Below are positions 22,253-34,431 of a DNA stretch of 64,000 nucleotides, piece after piece. Origin of the DNA: Taxawa tesnikishii (nom. ined.) (taxonomy: Eukaryota; Ascomycota; Dothideomycetes; Dothideales); assembly GCA_030247885.1 (NCBI GenBank), contig JAPDRO010000020.1, positions 124,001 to 188,000 on the forward strand, read 5' to 3'. Positions within the stretch are counted from its first letter, which is position 1. Each line of letters begins with the position of its first letter. The notes beneath the pieces are model-generated. The model ran no database searches, was not told the DNA's origin, and was given only the letters and a program-made list of their open reading frames with translations. Made by a program: the position numbers and the translations under genes.

Positions 22253-24009
22253 GAGCAAGGCGTCTGAGAGGATGACGGGAAGTACGGGTGGGTATTATAT
22301 GGGATGGCGTTTGGGATACGGGATAGGTGGGACGTTAGGATTTGGGATAGCTATCTGGATATTGGACACAAGGGCACACGGTTACGATAACGTGGTTATA
22401 TGGGACTGAAGTTTCCGACACTGGATCCGATTTCCAAAGGATTGTACATGAATCTCCATTCTGTCCCCTTTCTTGTTTCACTCATAGCTCACCGAATGCA
22501 TATATCCGGTAATCGGTGTTGAAATTGTGCCAACCCCATCACATAGTGGGAAGGCTGTAGCACGCCAACTCGCTGTGCCTATGTCTAGCGAGTCACAAGC
22601 ACCATTTGGTAATGTTATCAAAGTCCCTCGTGAGAGCGACAGGCGTCGAAGCTACACTCGTGAAGCCGGCCGCGAAGAAGAGGTGTCGACGCAGCTATTC
22701 CCTCATTGGATCTACCCTCACCATCATTGCATGCTTGTGCAGTCCTCCTTCGAAGCGTAACTCATCACTATGGCATAAGCGGCACACGACCCTCGCAGCA
22801 TGTCTTCAGATCCGGACGAACACGGCTGGTGTTAGCTCGAGAAACATGATCCGCAAGCATGTGGTCGAGCGGCATTAGCTGCCGTCGGCTTGGGAACATG
22901 TGCCTCGCCAGGTCAATGAGTGGTTGGACGTCCTGCAAGCGTGCCTGACTGCGATCGTTCTTTCCGTCGCTCCCCGCACCGCGTGTACGTGCATACGCCC
23001 CCACCCATCCACCACGACCGTCTGCTTTGAAGCTGCCGCATCTGGCATAGATGAGCGGCGTTGACCGGAGCAGATGACCCTGGGATGGAGACTCGATAGA
23101 GGCTTAGACAGAGACGCTCACTGCCTTATACAGACGGTGCTGTGTCGTTGGATACGAGTACAAGGTCAGCTGTGGACTGTGGGGGTGCCTTGAGGATGGA
23201 CTCAAGCCACAGTCACAGCCCCGCGTATTGAGTGGTGCGGAATGTTTCTGGAAGCGCTGAGGGCAGCAACTCTTTGCACGCCTTCTCGCGAACCCTTACC
23301 CTTGCCCTTACCCCTACCACAGACCTGTCCCCGGAGCGCAGTTGCCGCAGGAGAGGTGTGGAATTCAGCTGCCTGGGACCAGCTGCGTGGTCTTGATCGG
23401 TGCGGATCGGCCCAAAGCGCGGTGGAGCCGGTGCCGGGCCTTTTGGCGCGGGCGGTCGATGGGATGTGAATGTGACCTCTTCTGCTAAAGTAGGAACAAA
23501 GGCCGAAGGGGGGGGATTGAGTTCATGCATATCGAATGCCAATATGCGGCGAACACGGGAACAGTGGTCGACTCGGTCACACAATCTCACATGTTGGCAC
23601 TATATAACTTGACGGAGTAGCGGGCAGACACCGCTCCTGCTCTGGTGATGGAGCAGCACCATCGCTTGCACGCGAGCCCGCTCGATTGGAAGCTGCATGC
23701 TAAGAACGACTGTGACGCGCCTAGCCTTGGTGCAAGCCAATAGCAGAAGCACGCCCATCGGCAGTAAGAAGCCATACATACAGACAGACAGCCATCGCAC
23801 GCACTTGTGGATGCGGTCACGCTGCAGGGCCGTCGTCCATTCGTCGCCCTAGACAACTCACTCGAACGAGGCTTTGCGTCTGAGAGCGCGCTTCTCGTCA
23901 GCCTGCATCGACTTCCTGCTTTGGACTTGCTTTGCTTGGGCAGCCTCTTCTGACAACTGCCTGCAGGCGGACGAATCCTGGTATATCGCGCTTGAGCAGC
24001 GACGTGTGC
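22253..24009. other. Long intergenic region
   Basis: About 1.75 kb with no supported gene. It includes a C/T-rich degenerate stretch at 23292-23322 (aacccttacccttgccctta) that only loosely resembles telomere repeats. Confidence 0.35.
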
Positions 24010-24131
24010 AGGCATAGGTATAGGCATAGGCATAGGCACGGACATAGACACGGGCACAGGCACGGACATAGACACGGGCACAGGCACAGGCATAGGCATA
24101 GGCATAGGCATAGGCATAGGCATAGGCATAT
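24010..24131 (+). repeat. Hexamer tandem array (GGCATA family)
   Basis: About 20 copies of a 6-bp unit with variants GGCATA, GGCACG, GACATA, GACACG and GGCACA. A four-unit (24-bp) higher-order block repeats twice in the middle. The period of six keeps all frames open, so long artificial frames arise on both strands; I do not regard them as genes. Confidence 0.9.
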
Positions 24132-24167
24132 AGAGAGCGGGATACCGTTTCTACCGCTTTCCGTTCC

Positions 24168-24199
24168 TGCCACTGCCACTGCCACTGCCACTGCCCACT
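24168..24199 (+). repeat. (TGCCAC)n short tandem repeat
   Basis: About five copies of TGCCAC, about 40 bases after the GGCATA array, in the same spacer upstream of the DnaJ gene. Confidence 0.8.
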
Positions 24200-24979
24200 G
24201 CCTCTCCAGCTTCTGCAGCAAAGGACAACGCGTTGCAGCATTGCCACTCAACCCGCTCAGCCCCTGCTGCGACGTGGAGACGCTGGCCTTGTTTGTTCTC
24301 GACCGCTGGAGACGAAGAACCAAGTCGGCCGTCGGCCGTCGGCTGTTGCTACCCTTGCTCACCGCCACTGCTCGGTTCTTCCTGGAACAAAGCCAGCGAG
24401 GACACCTTCACGCATCTTGTTCCCGTCCGACACACAGTGATACAGGGAACTCCGAAAAGAACCCTCTACCTGCAGTGCCTACCGGCGCAAGATTCTCGCC
24501 GCTGCTGACGGTTGTGGCTGGGTGCAACAAGGAGAGCCGGTCAAGCGTTTCTTTAGGTTTCCAACGTCATCCAGCTTTCGCTTTGGCTTTGGCTTTCGCC
24601 CTCTCCGCTAAAGCAGGTCGACCCCGTCAACCCCGTCAATTTTCCGCTCCGGCACAGCGCTTAATCGACTAAGCCCCCGGTACCTCGCTCAGGGCCAGCC
24701 AGACCCGCCAAGACTGCGACGACAAACCTCTACACCGAATCTCTGATTGATTGCTCATCTTCTCTCCCTTCCTATACATCGGCGCGTCGTCGTCACACCC
24801 ACCGGTGTTTGCCAATTCACCATTCCACTTGTCTGCCCTGCTTGAACCTACCCGACAGTCCTTCTTTCATCCCCTGACCACCGACTAATACACCAGAACG
24901 ACAATCACCTTCTCTTGACCATCGTACTCACACAAACCGTTGCCCACCGTCACTCAGCATCACATCACGCACTACTATC
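24200..24979. other. Upstream region of the DnaJ gene
   Basis: Long presumed 5' leader or promoter. The last about 250 bases are A/C/T-rich with little G, as in fungal 5' UTRs. A CTTTGG triplet repeat occurs near 24575-24600. No gene seen. Confidence 0.4.
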
Positions 24980-26756
24980 ATGTCCACTGCTCCGCGATCG
25001 GACCCATATGCCGCGCTCGGAGTCTCAAAGGATGCGACAGCCGCTCAGATCAAGACCGCATACCGAAAGCTTGCGCTGAAGTGGCATCCCGACAAAGTCA
25101 CGGACGAGTCACAGAAGGCCAATGCCGCCGACGAGTTCCACAAGATTCAGCAGGCATACGAGGCCGTAGGCGACGAAGAGAAGCGCGCAAAGTACGATGC
25201 GCAGCAGAAGCTGGCAGAGTTGAGGAGAGACGTTATGGAGAGGCAGGGTGCCAGAGGGCCGACGGTCGAAGTCAAGACGGCTGCATACGAGGTGCCGACG
25301 TCAAGTCCGAGAGGAGCAGCGTTCACCTCGAGAGGCCCGGATCGGTACGAGGAGAGGAGGCCGAGCAAGCAGTATGACTCAGATTCTTACTTCGACTCGA
25401 GAGCGAGTGCGAGGAAATACGATGACTATGAGCGAGTCTCGAAGAGGCTGTCGCCGAGAGACGAGAGGGAAAGGGTGAAAGTTTCGGCCAAGGAAGACAA
25501 GGAAAGCGAGAGATACAGCAGGAGTGATAGGAGGAGAGCGAGGGACAGGGACGAGAGGAGAGAAAGAGAAAGCAAGTATAGGACTGTTGAGGATGACAGC
25601 GAAGACGAATACGTGGATCGGTTGAGGTACGAGAGCAGGAGAAGAGCAGAAGAAGAGGAGAGGGCGAGGGAGAGACGCGAGAGGGAAAGATATCCGGATG
25701 AGCGGGCCAGGAAAACATACGACACTCAAGCAGAGGCCATGGACTATATCTCGCGATCCGCCAGAGGACGGGATTTGGACGCCCGCCCAACAGCCTCCCG
25801 GACGAGCTCTGCCAGGGAACCGTACTACGAAATTCGCCAGTCTTCAGATCGGCCACCAGTAATGGTCCGACGATCATCAGCAAAGCCCTCAAAAACTCGC
25901 GAGTCAGAATCGCCACGACGGTCCTCTGCACGCGAGACACGAGATCGGGATCGAGATCGCAGGACGAGTGTTCCCGAAATAGTGGAATATCCCTCGGACC
26001 GTGAACGGAGGCCTCCATCTATGCCCCATTCGACTTCCTCGCCCGCGGCCATCAAGATTCCGCGCGACGTGCGCGAGAGCAGACGCTCGGCGACTCTTCC
26101 AATGGAGTACGACAACCGCGATTATCCAGCACCCCTGGGATCCGCCGCTCTGAGACCATGCCGGTACAGTCACTTTCTCGCAATCGCCGGGACACCGCGC
26201 CGCTCAAATCTTCCGGCCTCCGGAAGACCGAAATAAACGAAGGCCTTCCCACACCTAGCACAACGCCCGAGTACACCGGGCCATCATCGCCGTACACGTC
26301 GACAAAATACCGCTATCCCGTTGCCGAAGACGAGTTTGAGTACTCCAACGGCCACCGCACCGTGGTCCGCGAACCCTCACCCATCAAGAGCCGCAGCGCC
26401 AGTTCCCGCTACGAGGTCCCTCCACGACCCCAACCCCGCAACTGCACACACGTACGACATCGTACGCCTACCCAGCGCAAACAGCGTCGCCGACGTCATA
26501 CTCGCGGCCGTCGCCCGTGACTCGGAGCTCCTCGGAGCGCGTCCCGCAGTTCGGCGAGTACACGCCAAACGGCGGCGGCATCTCCAGCGGCAGGGGAGGC
26601 GAACGCGAACGGTACAGGGTGCCGGACGACAACGTCAAATACTCCCCTCAGTACGGCCGCGACGACATTCGCATGCAGAGCGGATACTCGAGTAAGCGGG
26701 ACAGCCCGCCCAGGCCATCGCTCAGCCGGAGCAACACGGGCTACGGGTATGCGTGA
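24980..26756 (+). CDS. DnaJ (Hsp40) protein with long charged Arg/Glu/Ser tail
   Basis: Residues 6-75 form a J domain: DPYAALGVSKDATAAQIKTA, YRKLALKWHPDKV with the HPD motif needed to stimulate Hsp70 ATPase, and YEAVGDEEKRAKYD. There is no G/F or zinc region, so it is a type III J protein. Residues 110-260 are extremely rich in Arg, Glu, Asp and Ser (RRRARDRDERRERESKY); the rest is Ser/Arg/Pro-rich. Two breaks, near 26132-26139 and at C4 26428-26431, each act as one missing base. Joined across them it ends SLSRSNTGYGYA at 26754 (592 aa). The specific client is unknown; the tail composition suggests nuclear or RNA-related work, which is inference. Confidence 0.85.
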
Positions 26757-27137
26757 GAAAAACGAATAATTGAATGGATCGTCTCCGGTGGATAACAGAG
26801 AACGCGTTGAGCGCGTCCCGTCCGTTCACCAGAAGCATGGCATTTTTCTTTTCTTTGCGGAATCTGGCTGTCTGGCTACCTTTTCTTTTTGTCTTTTGAT
26901 CTGTTGCCCCACCCATGTAAAGAACGATTAGTTTTCAGTAACGGCCTTTTTTTTTAATGATCCAAACATTCAAAACAAGCATATAGCTATCATTGTCTCT
27001 TCTTTCATCTCAACAGCGCAAGTGTTACTTGAAACACTCCTTTTGCACGCACGACATGCAACAACGCCCGCAGATATCGGCAACGAGATCTTGAGATTCG
27101 TGCATCGGCATCGGATTTCGTGTTGCGTATAGATAGC

Positions 27138-27140
<3 letters not shown>

Positions 27141-27223
<83 letters not shown>
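27141..27223 (+). repeat. (GA)n microsatellite, about 41 units
   Basis: An uninterrupted GA dinucleotide run in the 3' spacer between the convergent DnaJ and PFF1 genes. Its exact length is doubtful given the indel pattern of this sequence. Confidence 0.95.
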
Positions 27224-27225
<2 letters not shown>

Positions 27226-27414
27226 CATAGACATTAAAAACCTCTCATACCCCTCCTCGTGCCATCTCACACTTCCACAAACACCACTCGCGAACAAGGA
27301 AAACCCCCCCCCCCCCTCTTCCCCTCCCCTACCTCGACAACATCCACCATCGCCATTGATCCTTTGTTCTCTCCCATCTCCCAACCGCACCCTGTCCCAT
27401 GCAACCTCCTCCCC
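27224..27414. other. 3' spacer with poly-C tract
   Basis: Contains about 14 consecutive C near 27306-27319. The DNA between the convergent 3' ends (26757-27414) otherwise shows no gene. Confidence 0.4.
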
Positions 27415-30400
27415 TCATATACTAAACCGCTTGTACCCCTCCACCAGCCCATCACTCCCCTTACTAACGGCGCTCCAAACCGGCATGTACCTCCTGACCT
27501 CGTCGAGCGCAGGGATCGTCCCGATCTGGTTGACGTCGCTCCACAAACACACCACCTCGCCCTCCACTCGCCGCGACCGCTTCTTCTCATCCTCCTCCCC
27601 TCCTCCTCCTCCTCCTGGGCCCAGGAGACGCGCACGCGCCACTCGCCATCCCACTCCCTGCTCCACAGCCGGATCTGCGTGCCGTTCTGGGCCGAAGGCT
27701 GGAAGCCCTGGCCATCTGCCCCCGCGCCCGCGATCGAGATGCTAGTCAGTGGGGTGTTGAAGATGAGACGGCAGCCGCGGGTGTTGTAGCCTTTGACGTC
27801 GAAGACGGCTTCGTTACCCGAGCCGTTGAGGCTCCTGCGAGCGTCGAACTCGAGCCAGGATTTGTACGGCGTCTTCGTCTTCTTCTCCTTCTTCTTCTTC
27901 TCCTCCTTCCCCTGACCTGCGTCGTGGTGTTCGGGTACGGAACCGTGGGGGGACGTTGGAGTAGCCCGACGGAACGACTCTGGGCTCCAGCCCGGCCCAG
28001 GTGCAGGCCTCGAGACCGTTGCGCGAGGCCCAGGGCACGTACTTCCCGCCGCACGACACGCCATGGCCGGCTGCACTGGGCATGGAGAGAGCGATGTCGC
28101 GGACGTAGGGGTTCAGACCTACTAGCGCGACGGTGTTGTTACCGTGGTCGAGGTCCATGCGTTGGGTGAAGTAGATCTTCAATCTCGCATCCCGTGAGAA
28201 GGGGAACGCGAGCAGGTTGTAGATTAACGTGGCGACGAAGACGAAGAAGAGGAAGGTGGGGATCTGGTACGTCATGCGATGCAGGAACGGTGCGGTGGGG
28301 AGTAGCAGGAGCACTGAAAGTGCGGCTGCGAGGACGTAGATTGTGAGAACCGGGTTGCCGTCGGCGGGGGTCTGGTGCAGGGCGCTGGTGACAAGGAGAG
28401 CGAGCTGCCCGATCAGGATCACGTTGATGGGAGCGAGGAGGAGAAACTGCAGGAGCCACGTCCAGCGCGGCATGCTGCTCGACCATGCCTGCTCGCCCTC
28501 GTAGGCATGAGAGAGGAGTGGGTCTTGGATGGCTGGTGCAGGTGAGCTTGTGGAAGCGGAACCTCGGCGACCGCGCCTCGTGAACGTCTGTCGGCTGCGG
28601 GTGTGGGCGAGGAGGGACGTCCGCTCGTTCGCCTCGTCGGCGTCGTTGGCGGCCGCACCATCTCTACTGCGCGGTAGTTCATCGGTGTTGTCGATGAGAC
28701 TGACGCGGTCAACGGGAGTCGCGCTGCCCTGATCAGGGCCTAGAGCGGCGTGTTCGACGTACACGCTCTTCTTAGGGAGTGCAAACAATTCGAGGTAGGA
28801 AATGAGGAGCGCGGCGAAGGCGGCGGCGTTATAGATGACGACGAAATAGCCGCTGCCGATGTGCAGATTATTCTCTCCGACTGTCGCCGCTACTAGAGCA
28901 ACCCAGGTGAGGGCGTACAACCAGAAGAGGGAGTACATTCTCGAAAGAGCTGATGGACGAAGAGAGTCGCCCAGACGCAGGAGGAACCAGAACAGGAAGA
29001 GCCAGGCGGCGAGCATCATGCTGCGAACTGTTAGCAGGACAGCACATCCGCACGGCAACAATCCAAAACCCACCTCCACACGGCATATTCGCTGCTGTAT
29101 ACAATGTATGGGTTAATCTTCGTGATCAAGTATGCCAGAGCCACTACGACACCGCTGGCCACGACGAACGATAGCGGATATCTGAAGAATCCCCTCCAGC
29201 CATACAGCTTGGTCGGTTCGTCGTCGTCAGAGTTGTGTAGGTACCTTTTCCTGGAGAAAGGATACCACTTGTCCAGCTTCCGCACAATCACCTCGAGGAG
29301 AATGAGGAGAACCGGGCCGGCGACAAGCAGCGTCACGGAGAGCGAGAAGAGAGTATGCATCTGCATGACCGCAAAGGCGCGGCCGAGTACATCGAACCAG
29401 ACGCCGTTACTGCCCTTGCCAGATGCCGGCTCGTTGCTGTCCTGCGATCTCCGCTCAAACGTGGAGCTGGTGTCTTCAGACAGACCTTTGACCGTAGCCA
29501 GCGCGGCGGATAGCATATGCCACAGGCTATCCACGCTGGTGTCCCTGGAATCATCCTGTGAAGTGTGATATCTAGCCCTCGGTGCCATGAAGGCGACATC
29601 CAAGCCTCTCATTCCCAGCTCTTCGGTAAAGACGCTGTAATCGGTGCCGCTCCTGATCAGCCCCTCTTGAACCCGTCTCCGCTCAGCACGCTTCCAAAGG
29701 GATATTTGCTCTTTGCGTAGAACTTGGTAACTTCTGCATCTGTGCTTCTAAACAGCGTCGCCCTACCTCCGGCGCCAGCGCCTTCCAGGTTCAGGAACGA
29801 ATGCGGGAACTTAGCCATCGGGTGTCTTCTGAATGCGTGCGCACCATACAGCCCGTCCTCTTCGGCGTTGTTCAAGAGCAGCAGTATACCTTTTTCTGGC
29901 TGGTTGCCTTCGGTCGTAAAGTGTGCGAGCAGCTGCAGCACCGTCACGACACCTACTCCATCGTCCGTAGCACCATAGCCCGTAGACACGCTGTCGAAGT
30001 GCGCATTCACCATGACACCACCAAGAGCTTCGTGCGAGGGTCCGTTGCTGTCGGGGTCTGCCCACCAGTCGCTGCCGTCGTCCTGACTGCCCCGAATGTA
30101 GACCATGATGTTGTTGCCTTCAAAGTAGGTAACCCAGCCGCGTCTCCAGGTGTCGGCGTAGGTGATGTTGCTCCGGTTGTCATCGAACACAGTGACTGGC
30201 TTCGGTTCGGCCGACTCGATGCCGCCGGGCTGCTCTGCCGTGGCGTTCTCGGTATACGTCTTCCAATCGGCATGGTTGGCGTCGAGTATCTCTCCAACTC
30301 TTTGAAGCAGCCACTTCCTGACCTCGACGTTGCTTTTGCTGATGAACGGATGAAAGCCTCCACTCAGTTCCTCCAGATCAAGCCATGCCTGTGTGATGTT

Positions 30401-30550
30401 CACGCCCTCCCACTTCTTCGGTGTAGGGTTGCTGGGCGCAGAGGGAACGACATGGTGGACTACAAGCAATGCGGCAAAGAGAGCGGTGTAGACGAGAGTG
30501 GTCCAGATGGTGACGGGCAAGGGAGTGAAGCCTATGGGATTGCGCGCCAT
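27415..30550 (-). CDS. PFF1: Vacuolar membrane protease, M28 family (PFF1-type)
   Basis: Multi-pass M28 metalloprotease of the vacuole. From the ATG at 30550: a first membrane anchor ([20 protein letters not shown] region), then the peptidase domain with zinc motifs [34 protein letters not shown] and PRARYHT, then about eight membrane segments and a lumenal C-terminal domain ending [11 protein letters not shown] (stop 27415-27417). One intron, 29073-29021, joins YAVW to SMMLAAWLF. Three frame breaks occur: C4 29661-29664 and C4 27597-27600 (one base missing each), and the G6 run 27947-27952 (one extra or two missing). With these the protein is about 1,027 aa, slightly longer than usual. Divergent from RPS12. 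Confidence 0.88.
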
Positions 30551-31006
30551 CCTACGGACTTGTAAATCAACGAATAGCGAAATAGAAACGCAAGAATCAA
30601 CAGCAGTTCTCCATTCCCTTCAACAGCAAAGCTTGTTGAGATAGCAAGGCTTGAGGCTCGAAGGGGTCCCCTCAATAGACTTTATCGAGTTAGCAGCTTC
30701 CTGCTAGCTCGAGCTCCTTCCCTTCTGGAGAAGCGAGGGGCTAGCAAGGAACGAGGAAGGAGCGTCGTCATTGCTCGGCTGTTCCCCGATATCCGATATC
30801 CGACGTCCGATGCGCATGCCCATGCGCATGAGCTTCGGCTGCTCGGATACACCCGCGCTTATCGCGCACGCTGCCAAGAACAATTTAGCATCTGCGGGCG
30901 TCCTTGGAGACTTTTCGGACAGCAAAGAACCAACCAACTACAACAAACAACAACTCACTTACAGCCACTCTTCGAGGATCAGTCGACACCTTCGCACAAA
31001 TCCAAG
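30551..31006. promoter_or_regulatory. Divergent promoter region PFF1/RPS12
   Basis: 456-bp spacer between divergent ATGs. Near 30785-30835 are tandem GATATCC and TCCGA words and a GCGCATGCCCATGCGC palindrome. An A/C-rich leader runs into the RPS12 ATG. Confidence 0.45.
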
Positions 31007-31603
31007 ATGGTAAACTTTCTACGCTTCTCCTCCCTCAATTGACCCTCCGGTGCTAACACCCCCTCAAGTCGGATGTAGAAGAGCCCACCTCCCCGTCGCG
31101 GCCGCCGATGAGGTCGAAGTCGCAGCCGACACCGGTTCCGGATCCGGCAGCATGTCCGTCCTGGACGCCCTCAAGGGAGTCCTCAAGATCGCTCTGATCC
31201 ACGACGGTCTTGCCCGTGGTCTCCGCGAGGCCGCCAAGGCCCTCGACCGCCGCCAGGCTCACATGTGTGTCCTCAACGAGGGCTGCGAGGAGGAGGCCTA
31301 CAAGAAGCTCGTCATTGCTCTGTGCTCTGAGCACAAGATCCCCCTCATCAAGGTCCCCGATGGAAAGATGCTGGGCGAGTGGGTCGGTCTCTGTACGTAC
31401 TCCCATATCTTCTCCCTCTGGGGGGAGAGGTTGACGTCCGGAAAGATTGGCATCGGGATTGCTAACGGACCGGAACAGGCCAGATCGACCGTGAGGGTAA
31501 CGCCCGCAAGGTCGTCAACTGCTCGTGCGTTGTCGTCAAGGACTGGGGTGAGGAGTCCCAGGAGCGCTCCGTCCTCCTCAACTACTTCCAGACTGAGCAA
31601 TAG
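31007..31603 (+). CDS. RPS12: 40S ribosomal protein S12 (eS12)
   Basis: Three exons: 31007-31009 (the ATG alone), 31069-31392 and 31479-31603. Intron 1 has a clean branch site (TGCTAACAC) and ctcaag acceptor. The protein reads MSDVEEPTS, then [60 protein letters not shown] and [20 protein letters not shown]. The spliced length is 452 bases; one base is missing from the C4 run 31091-31094, and adding it gives 150 aa. As an essential single-function gene this is the best evidence that such breaks are sequence errors. It is part of the 40S subunit. An ATG-only first exon is common for ribosomal protein genes in fungi. Confidence 0.95.
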
Positions 31604-32081
31604 ACGCATTCTTCCCCGTGTCAAGCATCTTCTCTTAAACAATGCACCGCCTTCTTCGTGGAACTTTCGGCATCGTTTGCTGCATGGCGATCCGGGAAAC
31701 GGGGTTCAGTGGGAGATGATCTTTTCTCGAAAATCAAAAGCACACGGCTGCTGGTTGTAAATTAGGTCATGCAAGCCTAGCGGAAGATATACCGTAAAGA
31801 TTCGATCGCCGAATGGTTTCGGTTCTGCAGCCTCTGAATTAATCGTGATACTCTGTAGATGGTCCGTACCGGTAGGAGCAAGATCGAACAGTACGAAAAT
31901 TATGGCCCAGCTCGCTATGCTATACCCCCAACGAGATCGACGCTTTGCTATTCAAGCACATGAGAAATGCTGTTCCCGTTACACGCAGTAACAACACACA
32001 GTGCTCCGCCAAACTCCAGTGGGACTCGGACGGATATCGTGCTCTGCTCCTTTGCGCCGTTCGAACCCAGACGCAGACAAA
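31604..32081. other. Convergent spacer RPS12/GID4
   Basis: 480 bases holding both 3' UTRs; no gene seen. Confidence 0.4.
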
Positions 32082-34431
32082 TCAACTAAAGTCCCAAGCC
32101 CCAACTCTCCCACCACACTTCCCCTCCAATCTCAGACACTGATACGGACTCGAAGTCGGATCGTAATAAAGCCCCTCGACACAGCCATCGGCTCTCCTCA
32201 AACTGACATAGTAGAACCCACTGATCGTCAACCCGTGTCCCGTGTCCGTATCATCGCCCTCGCCCAGCCCGACCGCGCCCCCGCTCCCGCCATGGCTCGG
32301 ACACGGATCCGATTTGGCGTGGATGAAACACCGCTCCTTCCACCGCATGAAGATGTACTCGTTGTTCACCTCGGCCATGCGCGACGAGGACAGGAGCACG
32401 CGCGCGACCTCGTCGTCGGAGCCGAGTGCGTTGAAAGGTGGCAGCTTGCGCCAATTCGCCGCGTCGGTCGCGGGTGTGGCGAGCGGGAAATGGATCTCTG
32501 TGCTTGCGTCCGTTTGCGCGGAACGCGAGCGGGAGCTGTCGGTGGGCGAGACGGCAGAGGCGGGCGCGGAGTGGGATTTGCTGCTGCGCGTGGAGGGGGT
32601 AAGGAAGGAGTGCGTGCAGAGGTCGAGGATGTGGCCTTCGAGGTAGGTGGTTATGGGTGCGTGTTTCTTTGTCGAGGTGCCGGTGGAGGGGATCAGGGGC
32701 GGCAGGGTGTGGTTGCGGGGTGAAGAGGAGGAGAGGATAGAGGAGATGGAGTTGGTGTGGTTGGGGACGTCGTAGGCTTCCATGGTGCCCGCTAGTGTCA
32801 TTTTTTCCGAGTCGATTGCATGGATCGTCACTTTGACGGGCCAGTGGTCTTGTATGTTGGGAGCGAGAGCAGGATGAGAGGGAGGACGGAAGGTATGGCT
32901 GAGCCATGGTCTTGTGGCGTCGAAGACCGGAGGTCGTGATGCGTCTGGCGCGTTGAAAGTACCAGGAGGTCCCAAGGGCCGAAACGTGGTCGCGCTGCTG
33001 TCGTGCGAAGGCGCCAAAGACGTAGTATGTTGGCTTCCCTTGAGTATTACTCCCGGTTGCAGCCAGGAACTGGGCGGTGGAGGCGGATGTTGGGAGAGGT
33101 CCATGGGAAAGTCATCATGCTTGTCCGCGAAGAACTCCTTGGTGGCTAAGCCGTGATCTATAGCAGCAGACAAGGCGTCTTCGTATGACCAACACGACCG
33201 CAGGCGATCAAGGTATTTGACGGCATTTTCCAGTAAGGCTGTAGAAGAAGACGTCGACCTTCGATCGGCCGATGGGTTTTCTGCAAGATAACCTCGCCTG
33301 TAACCATCGATCCTTGCGCGCAGCTCTCGCTCCTCCCGTGCGGCTGCCTCGGTTCTTGATGGCTCCAAATTGTGCTGTTGTCGCCATGAGAGCCTGTTCA
33401 GCTCGTACCTGGAACCTTCGTGCAACAACCTCGTGCTCTCGGTGAGCAGTCTGGCGCTCTGTTCCAGCGAGTTAGCAGCCCGGCTATATCTTGCTGTGGC
33501 CCTGCGTTGCCTTTCCTCGCTACTCTCCTGCTGCTCCGTCGCGCTCTGCTGGCCCGTCTGCTCTCTGTCTCGTATGTATCTCAACAACCTCTCCGTACCA
33601 CTCGGACTCCGTAGGTTCCTTGCATTTTGCATTATTGCCGTGCTTCTCAAACTCTCGGCCCTCCTCTCCAGATTGGCTGTCTCGTTGAGCATCTGACGTC
33701 TCCATCTCATTCTCCCCTCCTGTTCCACCTCCCTTTCCCGATCCAATTGGCTCCGTCCAAGTACTCGCAGAATCTCTGGATGCGTACCCGGTTGCTGTCG
33801 GCGCAGTTCCCTCAGAATTTCTTCGAGCTCTTCCTCATCATCTCCACCTTCCTCATGTGCAGGCGCCCAGTCGTAGAGGGATTGTTGAGTGGGGGCGGAA
33901 TGCGGTCACTGTAGGATGTTGTAGAAGAAGCGGGTTCGTGTAACCGGTTGAGGCGCGCCAGCACCCTGTGCAAGCGTTCCCTTCGGGTGTCGGCGTCGTT
34001 TGCTTGGTTGCGTTCGGATTCGGGTGTGATCAAGGGAGGCAAGCTGGAGGGAGTGCTGCTCTCAGACGTCCTTTGTAGGGTTCCCAAGTCCTGCATAAGC
34101 CTGCGCTGTCGGGCATCTGTAGAGGGCGGTCCGGGTGCATCAGACATGTCTGTGTCCAACGGAGCGCGCAGAAATCGGAGGTTCTCTGCTTCCGCATCCG
34201 CTTCCGCTTGGTTGAAGAGGGTCGAGGCAAGGTCGGGGACTGGAGACGAAAGGTAAGATAGAGGTGTCAGAGGGCGCTGGGAGGGCGACTGCGCCTCAGG
34301 AGGAGTTGTCTGTGTCAGGAGATTAGCCTTGCACGTACTCGCTCACGCACGCCCTCCGTTAGTCCAGCTTGCAGTAGGAAGACGGTGCGTACATTGGGAG
34401 TTGGCACCTGAGGCGTGTTTGCTGGCGGCAT
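32082..34431 (-). CDS. GID4: GID/CTLH ubiquitin ligase substrate receptor GID4 (VID24)
   Basis: The C-terminal 300 residues carry the Vid24/GID4 beta-barrel: HWPVKVTIHAIDSEKMTLAG, TYLEGHILDLCTHSF, then NNEYIFMRWKERCFIHA and LTISGFYYVSLRRADGCVEG with YDPTSSPYQCLRLEG. In yeast this domain binds N-terminal proline degrons of gluconeogenic enzymes and delivers them to the GID E3 ligase. Exon 1 (34431-34393) encodes MPPANTPQVPTPN; an 83-nt intron follows, then one long exon. A break at G5 33891-33895 (one base missing) lies just before QQSLYDWAPAHEE; with it the protein is 755 aa. The roughly 400-residue N-terminal extension, acidic then coiled-coil (residues about 110-330), is much longer than in yeast Gid4 and its role is unknown. 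Confidence 0.87.

Noticed and set aside
23292-23322. Telomere-like CCCTTA words
   Set aside because: Irregular and degenerate, not a TTAGGG array; surrounded by ordinary genes.
23587-24672. Long frames on both strands across the hexamer arrays (up to about 245 codons)
   Set aside because: They are translations of the period-6 repeat and its flanks; no domain, no splice logic, and both strands are equally open.
32001-32723. 240-codon plus-strand frame
   Set aside because: Antisense of GID4 coding sequence with no domain of its own.
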